Source: Tilletia caries
Taxonomy: Eukaryota > Basidiomycota > Exobasidiomycetes > Tilletiales > Tilletiaceae
Reading direction: 5' to 3'
DNA length: 64,000 bases
Assembly: GCA_032718865.1 (NCBI GenBank)
Contig: JALUTQ010000035.1
Coordinates: forward strand, 868,001 to 932,000
Each line of letters starts with the position of its first letter. Position 1 is the stretch's first letter. The translations under genes and the position numbers were made by a program. Shown piece by piece: positions 54,341 through 64,000 of the stretch. The notes beneath the pieces were generated by a model. The model did no database searches. It was not told the DNA's origin and saw only the letters and a program-made list of their open reading frames with translations.

Positions 54341-54906
54341 TCACTTTGTGAAGACCCGGATCATCTTGGCGAGGATGTGCAGCGCGACGACGGAGAAGAC
54401 GAATGATACCGCCAGCACAAGGACGACGACGGGGTCTCTGTTTTCGATTCGCATCAGGAGTAAATATTGTCAGCCGCCCCCATCTAGAAACGCGAGGCAC
54501 GAGAGAGGGAGAGAGAGGGTACTCACACGGAGAGACCCTTGTTGTCATCAGTATACAAGCGCAGCATAGTGTTAGAGCTTCCACCCGCACCCGCAGCCCG
54601 TGTGCTATTAGGCCGGTCGACAGCCTGCTGTGTCGTTCGTCGTCTGATGATCAGTCCGTGCGAGCGGGGAAAGAGAACGAGCAGGGTCAGCTTTCTGGGG
54701 CTCAGGAAGGGCGAGTTAGAGCAGGAGATCGGATGAAGAGGCTGACTGACCTCAGTTGGCCTTGGTTGCGCTGGACGGCAGCTGCCAGTTGTGGGTTGCT
54801 CGCCAGTTGTTGAGCTTTGGAGTCGGCCTGTGGAGAGAGGTGCAAGCTGTCAGTAATTTGCTCATGGCTGGGTCAAGAACGCAAGAGCACAGAGGGGACT
54901 GACCAT
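54341..54906 (-). CDS. SBH1: Sec61 beta subunit of the ER translocon
   Basis: Predicted 97 aa from four exons: complement of 54904-54906 (ATG alone), 54751-54827, 54527-54643, 54341-54437. Sec61 beta is a tail-anchored helper of the translocation channel. The cytosolic part is basic (QLRRRTTQQAVDRP, TRAAGAGGSSNTML), then the signature LRLYTDDNKGLSVDPVVVLV runs into a single transmembrane helix (LAVSFVFSVVALHILAKM). The exon 2-3 join uses the TCATCAG acceptor, which alone keeps the frame. As in RAD6, the first intron directly follows the start codon (GTCAGT). Confidence 0.92.
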
Positions 54907-55206
54907 GGCGGGTGTGTGAGAGGGGCTGGCTGAGAGAAAGAGAGAGAAGAGGGTTGAGTTGGAAAAAGGACAGTTGCGTCGTTGCGATGCTGGCTGTGAG
55001 CGAAGTGAGGTCGATGCGCTGGAACTTGGAAGCCTGGATTCTGGAATGAGCGGAACGGGAAGAAGCCCAGCCAGCCAGCGCCGGCACTCGGCCCGAACAG
55101 CCGGCAATCCCGAGCATCACCACACTCGCCATAGAGAGCGAGAACATCGAGACCGCGCTCATCGCAAACCTCGGCCTGCTCTCTCCCGCCCCCCGCTCCG
55201 TGCAAG
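54907..55206. promoter_or_regulatory. Divergent promoter, SBH1 / complex I NUO-12-type gene
   Basis: 300 bp between two start codons pointing away from each other. GAGA-rich near 54930 and CATCGAGAC-type sequence near the plus-strand start. No TATA box seen. Confidence 0.5.
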
Positions 55207-55805
55207 ATGTCATCGCCCAACCCGCTCGACCTATCAGCCGACGAGCTGCGAGGTGAGTCCACATCCCAGGAGCTCACCCAGCGGGGAGAATCACACAGGA
55301 TCTGACCCTTCTCTCCGTCTTTCTCTCTCTCTCTCTCGTATTGCCCTCGAATCGCGCTTCTACCTCCGCTCTCCATCCTGATGCTGTCCTGCGCGCGCCC
55401 GTTTTCTCCCTCCCTCAGCCAAGATCGACTCGCGCGAAGAGAAGATCCGAGAAGACTGGATCCGAACCATGCAAGCCCGCATCGTTCGTGAGGTGAGTTC
55501 TCAAATTCTCTTGACCTTTCCTCTCTCCCTTCACTTGCGTGTCTTCAAGCTGGGCCGAACTGATTTCTCCTGTTGCACCCCTATGATGGATACATCTAGG
55601 AGCTGCAAAAATGCTATAAGGCAGAAGGCGTGAACCACTACCAGGTCTGCCACGACCTCGCAGAGACATACAACAAGCTTCTCAAGGACGCAAAGGTTCG
55701 TTCTCCGTATCCCTACTCCTCCTCCCCTTCCTTGGAATTATCGCAGAACTGATGCCATTTTATGTCTTTTAACTGCAGGTACAAGGGTACAGAATCATCG
55801 ACTGA
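55207..55805 (+). CDS. Complex I subunit, NDUFB10/NUO-12 type
   Basis: Predicted 80 aa from exons 55207-55252, 55419-55492, 55600-55695 and 55779-55805. A small accessory subunit of the membrane arm, on the intermembrane side. The match is to the fungal 12-kDa (PDSW-like) subunit: REEKIREDWIRTMQARIVRE, ELQKCYKAEGVNHYQVCHDL (both cysteines kept), AETYNKLLKDAK and VQGYRIID. It is shorter than relatives at both ends. One donor is GTTCGT. The assignment rests on the CYxxEGVNHxxxC pattern and the flanking helices. Confidence 0.8.
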
Positions 55806-56845
55806 GAAATCGACTTGGCTCTGTGGCTTAGCAGAGGGAAACATCGCAGGCGCAAGGCAATGCAAGCATAACCCATCATATACTCTCACCCTTCGGAGCG
55901 CGCGACCGAAAGCAAGATCACTGAATAGGGCCTGCTTCTGCAGGGGGGAAAATGGCGGAACACTTCTCCATGAGAAACTCGCTCAGATGTGCATAGACCT
56001 GGCTGATGCTCTTCTTTTCTTACCGCTGACTTCTATCGCTGGCATTATACATACAGGCGCTGAACACCTCTTCTCCTCAGAAACTTTCCCCTATGCCTTC
56101 ATTTCTCCTGAACCCCCCTTTCAGAACCTCCCCCCACAGACAACAGAATCACAGCCTGCGACTCAGTTCCGCTCCCCAATCCGTCGGACTTCAAGCCAGG
56201 GAACACATGCTCTTATCCTGCCTGACCTCTCCAAATGATCGACGATCTCCCGACAAACCCGACCTAGCTCGGCCGAACCTCCAACTCTCGATCATCAACA
56301 GGCTGAACCCGCACACACAAACAGTCGAAGGAACGAGTTCTCATGACACGGCGGGCAAAATGGACAGGGAGGAGAGGTTGGATAGCGGGGATGCCCGAAG
56401 GCCATGACATAAAACACTGGGGAGAGGGGGGAAAGTAGAAGGAAGGGAGGCGACCGGGGGTCCCCTCCACGCGAAGGCAAGGGGGTCCCTCCATTGGCAC
56501 AGCCTCGAACACCTACAATGCCGACTATCGGCCGAAGAAAACGAAGAGGGAAGGAAGGGGAAGGAGGGGGGAAAGACCAAGAGAGAAGGACCGCTGAAGG
56601 AGTGTAATGAGTTGGAATCGAGACCAAGGAGATGGGATGACCATATTTGGTGTGAGGTCGAGAGAGAAGTCGAAACCCCTGGAGAGCCAGAAAATCAATG
56701 TGCGGGAGGGAAGTGAAGGGATGGAGGGAAGGGAGCAGGGGGATTGTGGGATCGACAGCGGGAGAGAGAATATAGACTGTGAAATTAAAGATATGTGATA
56801 CCTCGAGACGAGGGAGAGAGGGTGTCGTCCGGTTGCCCCTCACGC
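55806..56845. other. Intergenic, about 1 kb
   Basis: Between convergent genes. Purine-rich on the plus strand near 56380-56780. ORFs here lack domains or coherent splice patterns. Confidence 0.5.
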
Positions 56846-58858
56846 CTAGTATCCCGGTGTGACATTCGACAAGACAGGCACGAACGCCTGCTGTCGTCCA
56901 CCAACATCCAACTCCGCCTTCTCCGAAAGAACCATCTTCTTGCTGCCCTTGTTGCTGTCGTACACCAGAGCACCGGCGGCGGCGAGCGGGAACATCGAGC
57001 TGCTACTGCTGGTTAGCGAGGATACGTCCGCCTGCGACGCCGAGCGCGAGCTGCCGCCCGACGAGGGAGATTCGTCCTCCCGGAGGACCTCGATGCCCGT
57101 CGCTGTCGAAGGCATCACGATCGGCGCCGCGTTGACAGAGGCGATCCCGGGAGCCGGAGCGAGCACCGCATCAGCATCCACACCCACCGCGTCCGCCATG
57201 GCCTTATTCTCAGCAGGCGTGGCGCCCTTCGCCAACGCCTTGGCAGCCTCAAAATCCGGAGCGCACCACTCCTCCAACCCAACGTCCTCCAACATCTCCG
57301 CCACCTGCCCAAACGTAGTGCTCTCCCCGATCCGACCGGCGACGATGAGGGACAGCATCTTCTTAAAGTTCGACACGAAGCCCGTCACCTGGTCCTCGGG
57401 CAGACAGCCGCGTCGCCAGGCGAGCGTGACCGACATCTGGGACGGGATGTCAGCGTCGTGCGAGATGAAGCCGCCGCAGGCGAGCATGAAGGCAGAGTAG
57501 GTCTGGTCGATGGTGCCCGAGATGGAGATCTCGGAGACCCGGCCGTTCTTGGGCCCGTGCATGGCGCCGAGGTTGACAAGGTCCAAACTGGAGCGGAAGG
57601 GCTGTGCCTTCTTCATCTCATTGCGCACATAGGCATCCCACGGCGTCGGTGCCTCCTCCGTCGGCTTGTAGTTCGCCGGGTCTGGGATGAGTTTGGACAG
57701 CGCGAGGAATTGGACGGCCTGGTTGGTATCCGTGCCCTTCATGCTGTCCGAGTACTCGCGCGCATGGGCCCAGAAGGGCGTCGTCCGTCGGAGCTGGGCC
57801 TGGTGGAGGTGGGCGCCTGAGAAGTTACCGGCGCATGAGGAGTGCTTGAGCTTCTCCGGTTCGCGCAGGGCGATCGGAGTCTCGAGAGCGAGGTGGAAGG
57901 GAAGGCGCTTGTTGGAGTCTACTGCGTCCGGCGGGGCGGTGACCGAGAACAGGGCGGCGAGGGCACCGATGGAGAGGACGGGGTTGACAGTGCCCAATCC
58001 GTTGGCCTTGGCGATGCCCTTCAGCTTGGGCACGATCGATCCCTCGAGGAGGAAGATCTTACGAGCGGTCTGCTGTGTGCTGGGGTGCTTCTCCACCTTG
58101 AGAGGCCAGTGTGGTGCCCATGTCATCCGGTGCCGGATGGGCTTGGGGAACAAGTAGGAAAAGACGACCCAGGCGATTTGGCGCATCATCTTGGCCTCGA
58201 GCTTGTAACCGATGGTCTGCTCGAGGGTTGGGGGAAGTCCGGGTAGGAAGGTGATGTGTTCTGGCATGGCGGGGGAGATCAGAGCTTCGAAGAGGAATCG
58301 ACCGCCGAGTCCGTCAGTTGCGAGGTGCAGGATGGTCATCGAGAGATAGGTGTAGTTCTGCTGCTGCTGCTCCCCATCCGCCACAGTGACCGGTGTCCAC
58401 AGTCCGACGCTCCAGAGCCTGCCCTCGTCGAGGCTGAAGGTGTCGGTAGCATGCTGGACAGCACGATCATGGATCTCCTCTCGAATCTCGTCTCGTGATC
58501 CAGAGATGAGGGACTGTGTGAAGATGACGTCGTCCGCGGTTCTGCGCTGGTCGGGGACTTCGAAGTGAGGCTGCCGACTGCGGGTGTCTGTGACTTTGGC
58601 GCTGAGCATGGCGACCCTCTCGATGAGCTCATCCACCCGTTTGTGAGTGGCGGCGTGGACTTCGCTGTGCGACTTCTCGATGCGGCCGACATAGGTTGCG
58701 TACAGGGGCTCCCCGGTGTGACTGGTGCTAACGAAGAGGCGCTCGTACCAGCCACACGGTCTGCGCAGAGATGCCACTGTCTGTGATATCTCTGGCAGCG
58801 GTGTTTCTGATGTGGCCTTCAGATCGGCGGTTGACCGTTTTGAGCGTTTGAAAAGCAT
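56846..58858 (-). CDS. Alcohol O-acetyltransferase-family protein
   Basis: Single exon, 670 aa. The AATase family (related to condensation-type, CoA-dependent acyltransferases) makes acetate esters or acetylates other small molecules. The N-terminus has the family block GWYERLFVSTSH; the active-site HxxxD is HLATDGLGG with His178 and Asp182. Later blocks are GAMHGPKNGRVSEISISG and FVSNFKKMLSLIVAG. The C-terminal 140 residues are Ala/Ser-rich and poorly conserved in look. No intron in 2 kb, unlike almost all neighbours. No biosynthetic cluster is visible around it, so the substrate is open. Confidence 0.75.
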   Translation of the reverse strand: MLFKRSKRSTADLKATSETPLPEISQTVASLRRPCGWYERLFVSTSHTGEPLYATYVGRIEKSHSEVHAATHKRVDELIERVAMLSAKVTDTRSRQPHFEVPDQRRTADDVIFTQSLISGSRDEIREEIHDRAVQHATDTFSLDEGRLWSVGLWTPVTVADGEQQQQNYTYLSMTILHLATDGLGGRFLFEALISPAMPEHITFLPGLPPTLEQTIGYKLEAKMMRQIAWVVFSYLFPKPIRHRMTWAPHWPLKVEKHPSTQQTARKIFLLEGSIVPKLKGIAKANGLGTVNPVLSIGALAALFSVTAPPDAVDSNKRLPFHLALETPIALREPEKLKHSSCAGNFSGAHLHQAQLRRTTPFWAHAREYSDSMKGTDTNQAVQFLALSKLIPDPANYKPTEEAPTPWDAYVRNEMKKAQPFRSSLDLVNLGAMHGPKNGRVSEISISGTIDQTYSAFMLACGGFISHDADIPSQMSVTLAWRRGCLPEDQVTGFVSNFKKMLSLIVAGRIGESTTFGQVAEMLEDVGLEEWCAPDFEAAKALAKGATPAENKAMADAVGVDADAVLAPAPGIASVNAAPIVMPSTATGIEVLREDESPSSGGSSRSASQADVSSLTSSSSSMFPLAAAGALVYDSNKGSKKMVLSEKAELDVGGRQQAFVPVLSNVTPGY

Positions 58859-59592
58859 CTGTGGAGAGCACGGGGGGAGAAGTTGATGATAAAGAGACCC
58901 TTGAGAACGAGACAGGAGGAGAAGGAGATGATGGGGGTATAAGTCGGATGACAGTCAGAGCGTGGGAGGAAGGATTCGGGTAGGAGGAAGGGGCGGGGAG
59001 GTGAGGAGAGGGGCGGAAGGGGCGGGAGGGAAGATGAAGGTGACGGTGACGGTGACGGACAGAATCAGGATGAGGGTGAGGGTGAACTGAGAGAAGAGAT
59101 GAGCGTTACATGTAGCACGGACAGCAAGCAGTAGTGAGCACTCAGCACTTGCCACTTTGAGACTGTCGCTGATTCAAATCTCCATATCGAGTCCGGGCCC
59201 CGGGGGTAATTATTGGCGACGCACGGGAGGCGTCAGGCGGCGTGAGCGGGACGAGTGAGGGTGCGAGGCGTGAAAGAAACTCATTAATTAGATCTCTCGA
59301 TTCGCACATACATAAATAAACGAAGGCAGCTTCACTTGCGGCTGGCCCCCGCCGCCACCATCGATCCAAATCCACGTGCGTTTCCAACTTCCCGACAGAG
59401 ACCAGAGATGCTGCGGCCTGCGGCCTGCGGGAGCCGGGCGTGCCAGCTGTCATCTGCGGACTACTGTGAGTCCAGACTCCAGAGTAGTCCGTGGTGAGCC
59501 GAGTCTTTGAATCTCCGGTATCATCGTCCGTGACCTGTTGTGAACATTCTACCACTATACTAAAAGGTGAGACCAGTCTCGACCCAAGTGTC
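58859..59592. other. Intergenic with GGTGAC/GGTGAG minisatellite
   Basis: A (GGTGAC)n then (GAGGGT)n tract at about 59038-59085. The rest up to the LINE remnant shows no gene. Confidence 0.6.
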
Positions 59593-60375
59593 ATGGATGA
59601 TGCATATATCCAACATGACCCCTCCATGGCCCTCGTCTCTCACGCCCTGGGCCTCCGATGGACATATGCCTTACTCACCCGCACCACCCCCATCCTGGGC
59701 ACCGCCTACACAATCGCCGTCTGGTCCATCCACGGCCCCTTCGACATCGTATCATGGGAAGACATCGCCGCCGAGATGCGCACACATGTTCCTCCCCCGG
59801 GGACACCGATCCTCATTGGCGCGGACTGGAACTCGATTCCTGACCCTCTGCTAGACCCTCTGACCGGCTCCCCGACCGCCATCCCCTGGTCCACTCCTGC
59901 CGCCGCCATAGCACCGACAGCCACGGTAGACTTGTTCCGCCTTCTACGCCCTGACGACGTCTCCTGGACTTTTGCCCGCACCACAACCAGACCCGACGGC
60001 TCCTCTCACGTCTCCGCCCGACGCCTAGACAGCATCTGGGGTTCCCCTGACCTGCTCCCCTTGTTCCAGGACACGTCCGTAGTCAGCACCTCTTCTGACC
60101 ATCGGGCAGTCGGCGTCTCCTTTGCCAATCCATTTTCCGCTACACCACTCACTGCGGCTTCCGGCGCCATTACCCCATACCGCCCATGGTCTCTTCACCC
60201 TGGCCTTTGGAACGAGCCCCTGTTCATCTCGGCTCTGGACCACTTTGCCCGTACGTATGATCCTCTGGTCGACCCATCTGCTCTCACTCCCCTCTCTGAT
60301 TGGTCTCTCTTTCATTATTCCCTTCGCGACTTTCTCCAGCCACTCTCCCGCTCCCTAGGCCACGCTCAACAGTGA
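59593..60375 (+). pseudogene. LINE endonuclease remnant
   Basis: Open frame of 260 codons from MDDAYIQHDPSM. Contains the endonuclease Asn/Asp of GADWNS and the catalytic SDH of SSDHRAV. The N-terminal third of the domain is absent, and the frame stops at 60375 before the linker to the reverse transcriptase. Confidence 0.75.
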
Positions 60376-60804
60376 ACAGGGAGCCCGACACGACTTGGAC
60401 CGCTCTAGAGCAGAGCCGGACTCCTTAGACCTGAGCAATCTGGATTCAGCAAAACGCCTCCCCTTCCTTCTGCAAAGATGGCACGCTGCCCTTGCAGCCG
60501 CCAGAGCAGCCAGTCATCTTCGCCCCGGCGGCCACACAGCCGCAGCCGCTCTTCGTTCCGGCTCCTGGCTCTTCTCGTCATTTGCATCCGCTTCATCTCG
60601 TGCGTTCCCTCCGTTGAACACCAGTCACGGGCTGGCCACAAGCCCAGCTGCTAAACTACATGCCCTCACTGAATTCTATTCTGACCTGTTTGCAGCCCGT
60701 CCCGCCCCTACTCCCACCATCGTCGCCCCCTTGCTATCGGCAATTCGACTACGTCTCGACGCCACCACCTCCCGTACGATCGGTCTTCTCTCACACCTCC
60801 CGCC

Positions 60805-62707
60805 ATGTTCGTGATCTCCCTCGACCAAAGGAAAGCATACGATCGTGTGCAACGTGCCTGGCTAATTTTCGTGCTCAATACGATCAACCTGTCCCCATTG
60901 CTACTCGGCTTGATTAAAGCCCTTTACTCGATTAGGAACTTACGGACCTCCCATTCCTATGCGCTCTGGCGTCCTACAAGGCGATCCCTCCTCCTGTTTC
61001 CTATACAACGTCTCGCTTCAACCCCTCTTTGACCTCCTTGCCTCTTTTGACATCGGCGTCCCTCTCCCTCTTCTAGGAACACTGACCTCTCTAGCTTTTG
61101 CTGACGACGCCCTTCTGTTCTTAGAAGCCTCCCCTCGGGGCCTGGCCCAGCTCCCATTATTCCTCAGTTGTCTGGACGCCTACTCGGCAGCTTCAGGTGC
61201 CGCAATCAACGTTGACAAAAGTTTTTTCTGGATGATAGGACAGCTTTCCGTGTCCGATATCCCCGCCAGTGACTCATTGGCAGCCGCCCTGTCCGCCTAC
61301 GGCCTCTCCCGTGCGCCACCCTCCGGCCCTTCTTCCCAACTGGGCCACCCCCTCCCTTCCATTGCCGTAGCTGACCAACACCCTAACCCTCTCTTTGCCC
61401 GTCTCGCAGCCATCACCCGACGTGCCGCTTGCTTCCGCACCGAGGGCCTTGACCTCTGCTCCCGCGTCGCCAACTCCAACCGATTCCTCGGCGCGAGACT
61501 GTGGCACACCATCAGTGTCGGTCCTCTTCCCGCCGATTTCGCCAAACGATACTTCGCCGCCATCACACCCTACCTCCTCGGCTCCCGCCACACTGTGTCG
61601 CCCCGCACCCTCACCCGACCTACCTCTCAAGGTGGGTTCGGCCTCATCGATCCCGATGCCATGGCTTGTGCCTTGTCTATATCCTTCCTTCGTCGCTACC
61701 TTCTGATCCCCGCGCCCCTTGGTGTTTGGCTGCGAGCCAACATCACCACTTACCCTTCCCGTCGACATAGTACGTCTCCAGCTATCCTTTTGATCCGTTC
61801 TGGCCCCGTGTTCGGGCGTCTTCGCAAGTCATCTACCCGCTCTGACGGGTTCCTTGGCCGTCTTGTTCACGCTTTATCTTCCGTGGATCTCGGACTCGAT
61901 TCAGGTTGGAGCTCACTTCCTGCTGACGCTCTCCATACGCTTCCCTGGCTGCACCCTTGGCCAGCTGCATCCACTGAATTATATTTTCCGAAGCACAAAA
62001 TGCAGCAGTTGCTCAACGATGGATGGCTGATCTGGTCTGATGTACTGTGGCATGCCGCGGTACCAATGGGTCCGCGTACTCACACTTGCTCTTTCCCCCT
62101 CGGCCCTCCCCCAGGTCGATCTGTAACACTCAACGGTGTCATCTCCCCCTTCTCCCGAACAACTCATTCCCGTGGCCCCGCCCTCCATGATGTCTGGCCC
62201 GCCATCTGGCTAGCCACGCCTATTCCTGTATGCCGCACACTCGTTTCGTGGGCCTTCACCACTGCTAACTCTTCTTCTTTTGGCGCACTTTATCAGCTCT
62301 CTGCCCCCTCTTCGCACGGATGGGTCCCCATTATTCAAGACCCCCTTGCAGCCGCCTTTCCCTGGCACCTCCTCACTGTTTACGGACAACCTCTCGCCTC
62401 CGTGTCCACCTCTCTCGTCCGCCGCCGTCTTCAGGCTGTTTCTGGGCCCCGTATACCCGGATGGCCAAGCCCCCCTGCTCCAACTCCACCCCTCCTATCC
62501 CTAGAATGGTCAAAGCTTTGGACTGATCTTTCTCGCCTCCCCCTTCCTTCTACCCTACGTTCTGCCAACCTGCTAGTTTTAAACTGTCACGCCTGGGTAC
62601 ACCATATTAGCGGCGACCCAGACACCACCCCGCCCACTATAGCCAGCAGAAAGTGTCCTCGAGGTTGTCCTACTGACGATGGAATTACTCATGGATATAT
62701 ATTTTGA
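60805..62707 (+). pseudogene. LINE reverse transcriptase remnant
   Basis: LDQRKAYDRV (motif A) is in one frame to about 60955; GVLQGDP and the catalytic FADD are in another from 60959 to the stop at 62707. Motifs upstream of A are deleted. The thumb and C-terminal part reads well to PTIASRKCPRGC. Confidence 0.75.
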
Positions 62708-63152
62708 TTGCCAATCCGCTGTCGAAGTATGGACGACATGCTTACCTCTTCTTACTCTCTTAGGATGTCCTCTCCCCCCTTCCTTCTCGTATTTTGTTCT
62801 ACTCAACCCTAAATTTCTCCCTCCAGCCCTCCGACCTCGTTTTTCCCTGTGGCGTTCAGTTGTGATTTACACCCTATATGTTTGCAGACACAAAGCTGGA
62901 TCCATTGCTCGTCAAACTGACACTATCCCGTCTTTTTCTTTCCTCCCCATGACTGACGTTCTATCATCATCCACTGCTCTGCTCGCAGATTGCCTCACCC
63001 TCGCCTGGCAACAGGTCCTTCGGCGCGCCGCCCACACCCGCCCCACCGCTGTCGCGACGTACAAAAAGACATGGATTACAGGCGGTTCATTTCTCTTGCT
63101 CGCTGACAATTCTCTCCATTTCGCCCCAGTGTCCGCCAACTCTATCCCATAG

Positions 63153-63532
63153 GCAAAGAAGACCGGCTTTCATATGACCTCGTCGCGCTTGATACCCTGA
63201 TGGTTAGCCCTCCCGCGAGTTTCGAAAACCCACCTTCCATCGCCGCACCGGATCGACCGCCGACCCCGCTCATCCCTTCCACCCCAAGCATTAGACCATC
63301 GGTCCCTTGTTCCCTTGAAGAGACACCGGGTTGTCTCCGACTCGGACCCGCGGCCACGACGACGATTGAAGGACGACCCCCCATCGGCTCCCAAATCTCC
63401 CGGTCAATGTTTGCGCCATCCCCTTCCCAGATCATCCAGGCTTTTCCTTTCCTTTCTGCTCGCCCTTTTCCTGCCCCTTTTTGTATTTTTAAAAATGGAC
63501 TGGCCTGGCTCTGATCGCTCGCAATTCATAGA
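63153..63532. other. Sequence between the LINE remnant and the third LTR
   Basis: Short ORFs in two frames, possibly the LINE 3' UTR or host DNA. No poly-A tail or target duplication that I can point to. Confidence 0.4.
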
Positions 63533-63795
63533 AGTTGGAAACCACGGTAGAACCCCTCGTGGAGGTGGTCTCTTCCGTAGTCTCGCCCAGTCTTCGAGCA
63601 CCTCTTTTTCCTTCTCATCTCCTCACTTCGTTCACGATTATCGCATCCCGTATGTACTTCAAGTCCCTCTAAGTACAGTCTACACTCTCCTTGGCGTCGG
63701 ATCCCTCTCGTCTGAAGACGTCTGCTTGCGCAGTCAGTTGGAAGGCTTCGCAGGTTTGAGTCCCGTTCCTCCCGTTTTACGGGAGATATCCAACT
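63533..63795 (+). repeat. 5' LTR of a third copia-type element
   Basis: 263 bp from AGTTGGAAACC to GATATCCAACT, the same AGTTGG..CCAACT ends as element 2, and directly followed by GGTTATGAGCCCAG. Length matches the other two LTR types. The sequence inside differs from both, so it is a separate family. Confidence 0.75.
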
Positions 63796-64000
63796 GGTTA
63801 TGAGCCCAGTAGCTCTCTCCCCGAGCTCCCAGAGCCTTTAGCTCAAGAGCTATACGTCAAGACAAGACTTCGTCAAGGAGCGGCCTTCTCTCCTTCGCCT
63901 TCGGCCGTTCGGAGCCGGTGCGCATCGGTATTCGGTGGCCCTCAGCATTCTCCGGCTCAGCGGAGACTGGCGCGCTGCCGCAGCACACGACTCCGGCCCA
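63796..64000 (+). mobile_element. Start of the third copia-type element (runs off the window)
   Basis: Primer-binding site GGTTATGAGCCCAG at 63796-63809. Its ATG (63800) opens only 13 codons before TAG at 63839-63841, unlike elements 1 and 2, so gag must start further on if it exists. GC-rich hairpin-prone leader (CCTTCGCCTTCGGCCG near 63892). The body lies beyond the window end. Confidence 0.65.

Larger units (their letters stand above)
59593..63152 (+). mobile_element. Broken non-LTR (LINE) retrotransposon
   Basis: Pieces of one ORF in order: an APE-type endonuclease C-terminal half (59593-60375: LIGADWNSIPD, SARRLDSIWG, SSDHRAVGVS), a linker (60395-60814), then reverse transcriptase parts LDQRKAYDRV (60805 on) and GVLQGDPSSCF with AFADDALLF (60959-62707), and a C-terminal zinc-knuckle region (KCPRGC..GITHG, then FDCQSAVEVW, 62640-62720, across a frame change). 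The start of the endonuclease and the early reverse-transcriptase motifs between about 60790 and 60805 are missing. At least four frame changes. An old, inactive copy. Confidence 0.85.

Noticed and set aside
1..64000. CRISPR array, rRNA or tRNA genes
   Set aside because: No regularly spaced repeats of CRISPR type and no rRNA or cloverleaf tRNA sequence was recognised by eye. The tRNA-like match at the primer-binding sites is only about 11-14 bases. A tRNA scan would be decisive.

Overview
This is a GC-rich fungal nuclear window with short spliceosomal introns (mostly 50-110 nt, GTRNGT..YAG). Its gene set (Spt5, Esf1, Rad6, Naa10, Rpl11, Sbh1, Ilv6, two complex I subunits) and dense small-intron gene structure suggest a basidiomycete. 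A Ustilaginomycotina-like yeast or smut is my best guess, not a proven placement. All exon joins given here were worked out by hand from frame continuity and splice motifs.

Layout. (1) 1-6643: the 3' part of SPT5 (+) and a convergent membrane-anchored PDI-like gene (-). (2) 7377-20000: an accessory-looking stretch. An inverted, partly deleted copy (7663-8702, minus sense) of a longer unit (16981-18609, plus sense) brackets a small unassigned gene, ESF1 (-) and an ankyrin-FYVE-RING E3 gene (+). The longer unit carries the front of an unassigned gene with an in-frame TAG, followed by a small candidate spliced gene. (3) 20551-35991: mostly housekeeping genes. They are a GFA-domain fragment (-), a SET-domain methyltransferase (+), a secreted unassigned protein (-), NAA10 (-), RAD6 (-), a Vac1/rabenosyn-like FYVE gene (+), prefoldin 6 (-), a candidate 99-aa gene (+), RPL11 (+), an unassigned low-complexity gene (+) and ILV6 (-). 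(4) 36061-47444: two full-length Ty1/copia LTR retrotransposons, head to tail, separated by about 70 bp of host DNA. The first lies 69 bp upstream of the ILV6 start codon. (5) 47853-58858: a Zn2Cys6 transcription factor (-), complex I NDUFS8 (-), SBH1/Sec61 beta (-), a complex I NDUFB10/NUO-12-type subunit (+) and an alcohol acetyltransferase-family gene (-). (6) 59593-64000: a broken non-LTR (LINE) element, then the 5' LTR and primer-binding site of a third copia-type element that runs off the window.

How parts relate. Spt5, Esf1, Rpl11 and Rad6 serve transcription, ribosome making and ubiquitylation. Naa10 and Sbh1 act at the ribosome/translocon, and the PDI-like protein acts in the ER. The ANK-FYVE-RING protein and Vac1 both point to PI3P-marked endosomes. 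The three copia-type elements share AGTTG..CAACT termini and a primer-binding site matching the anticodon arm of initiator tRNA-Met. The two complete ones also share an in-frame UAG at the gag-pol boundary. Element 2 looks intact. Element 1 has apparently identical LTRs but several frameshifts at homopolymers.
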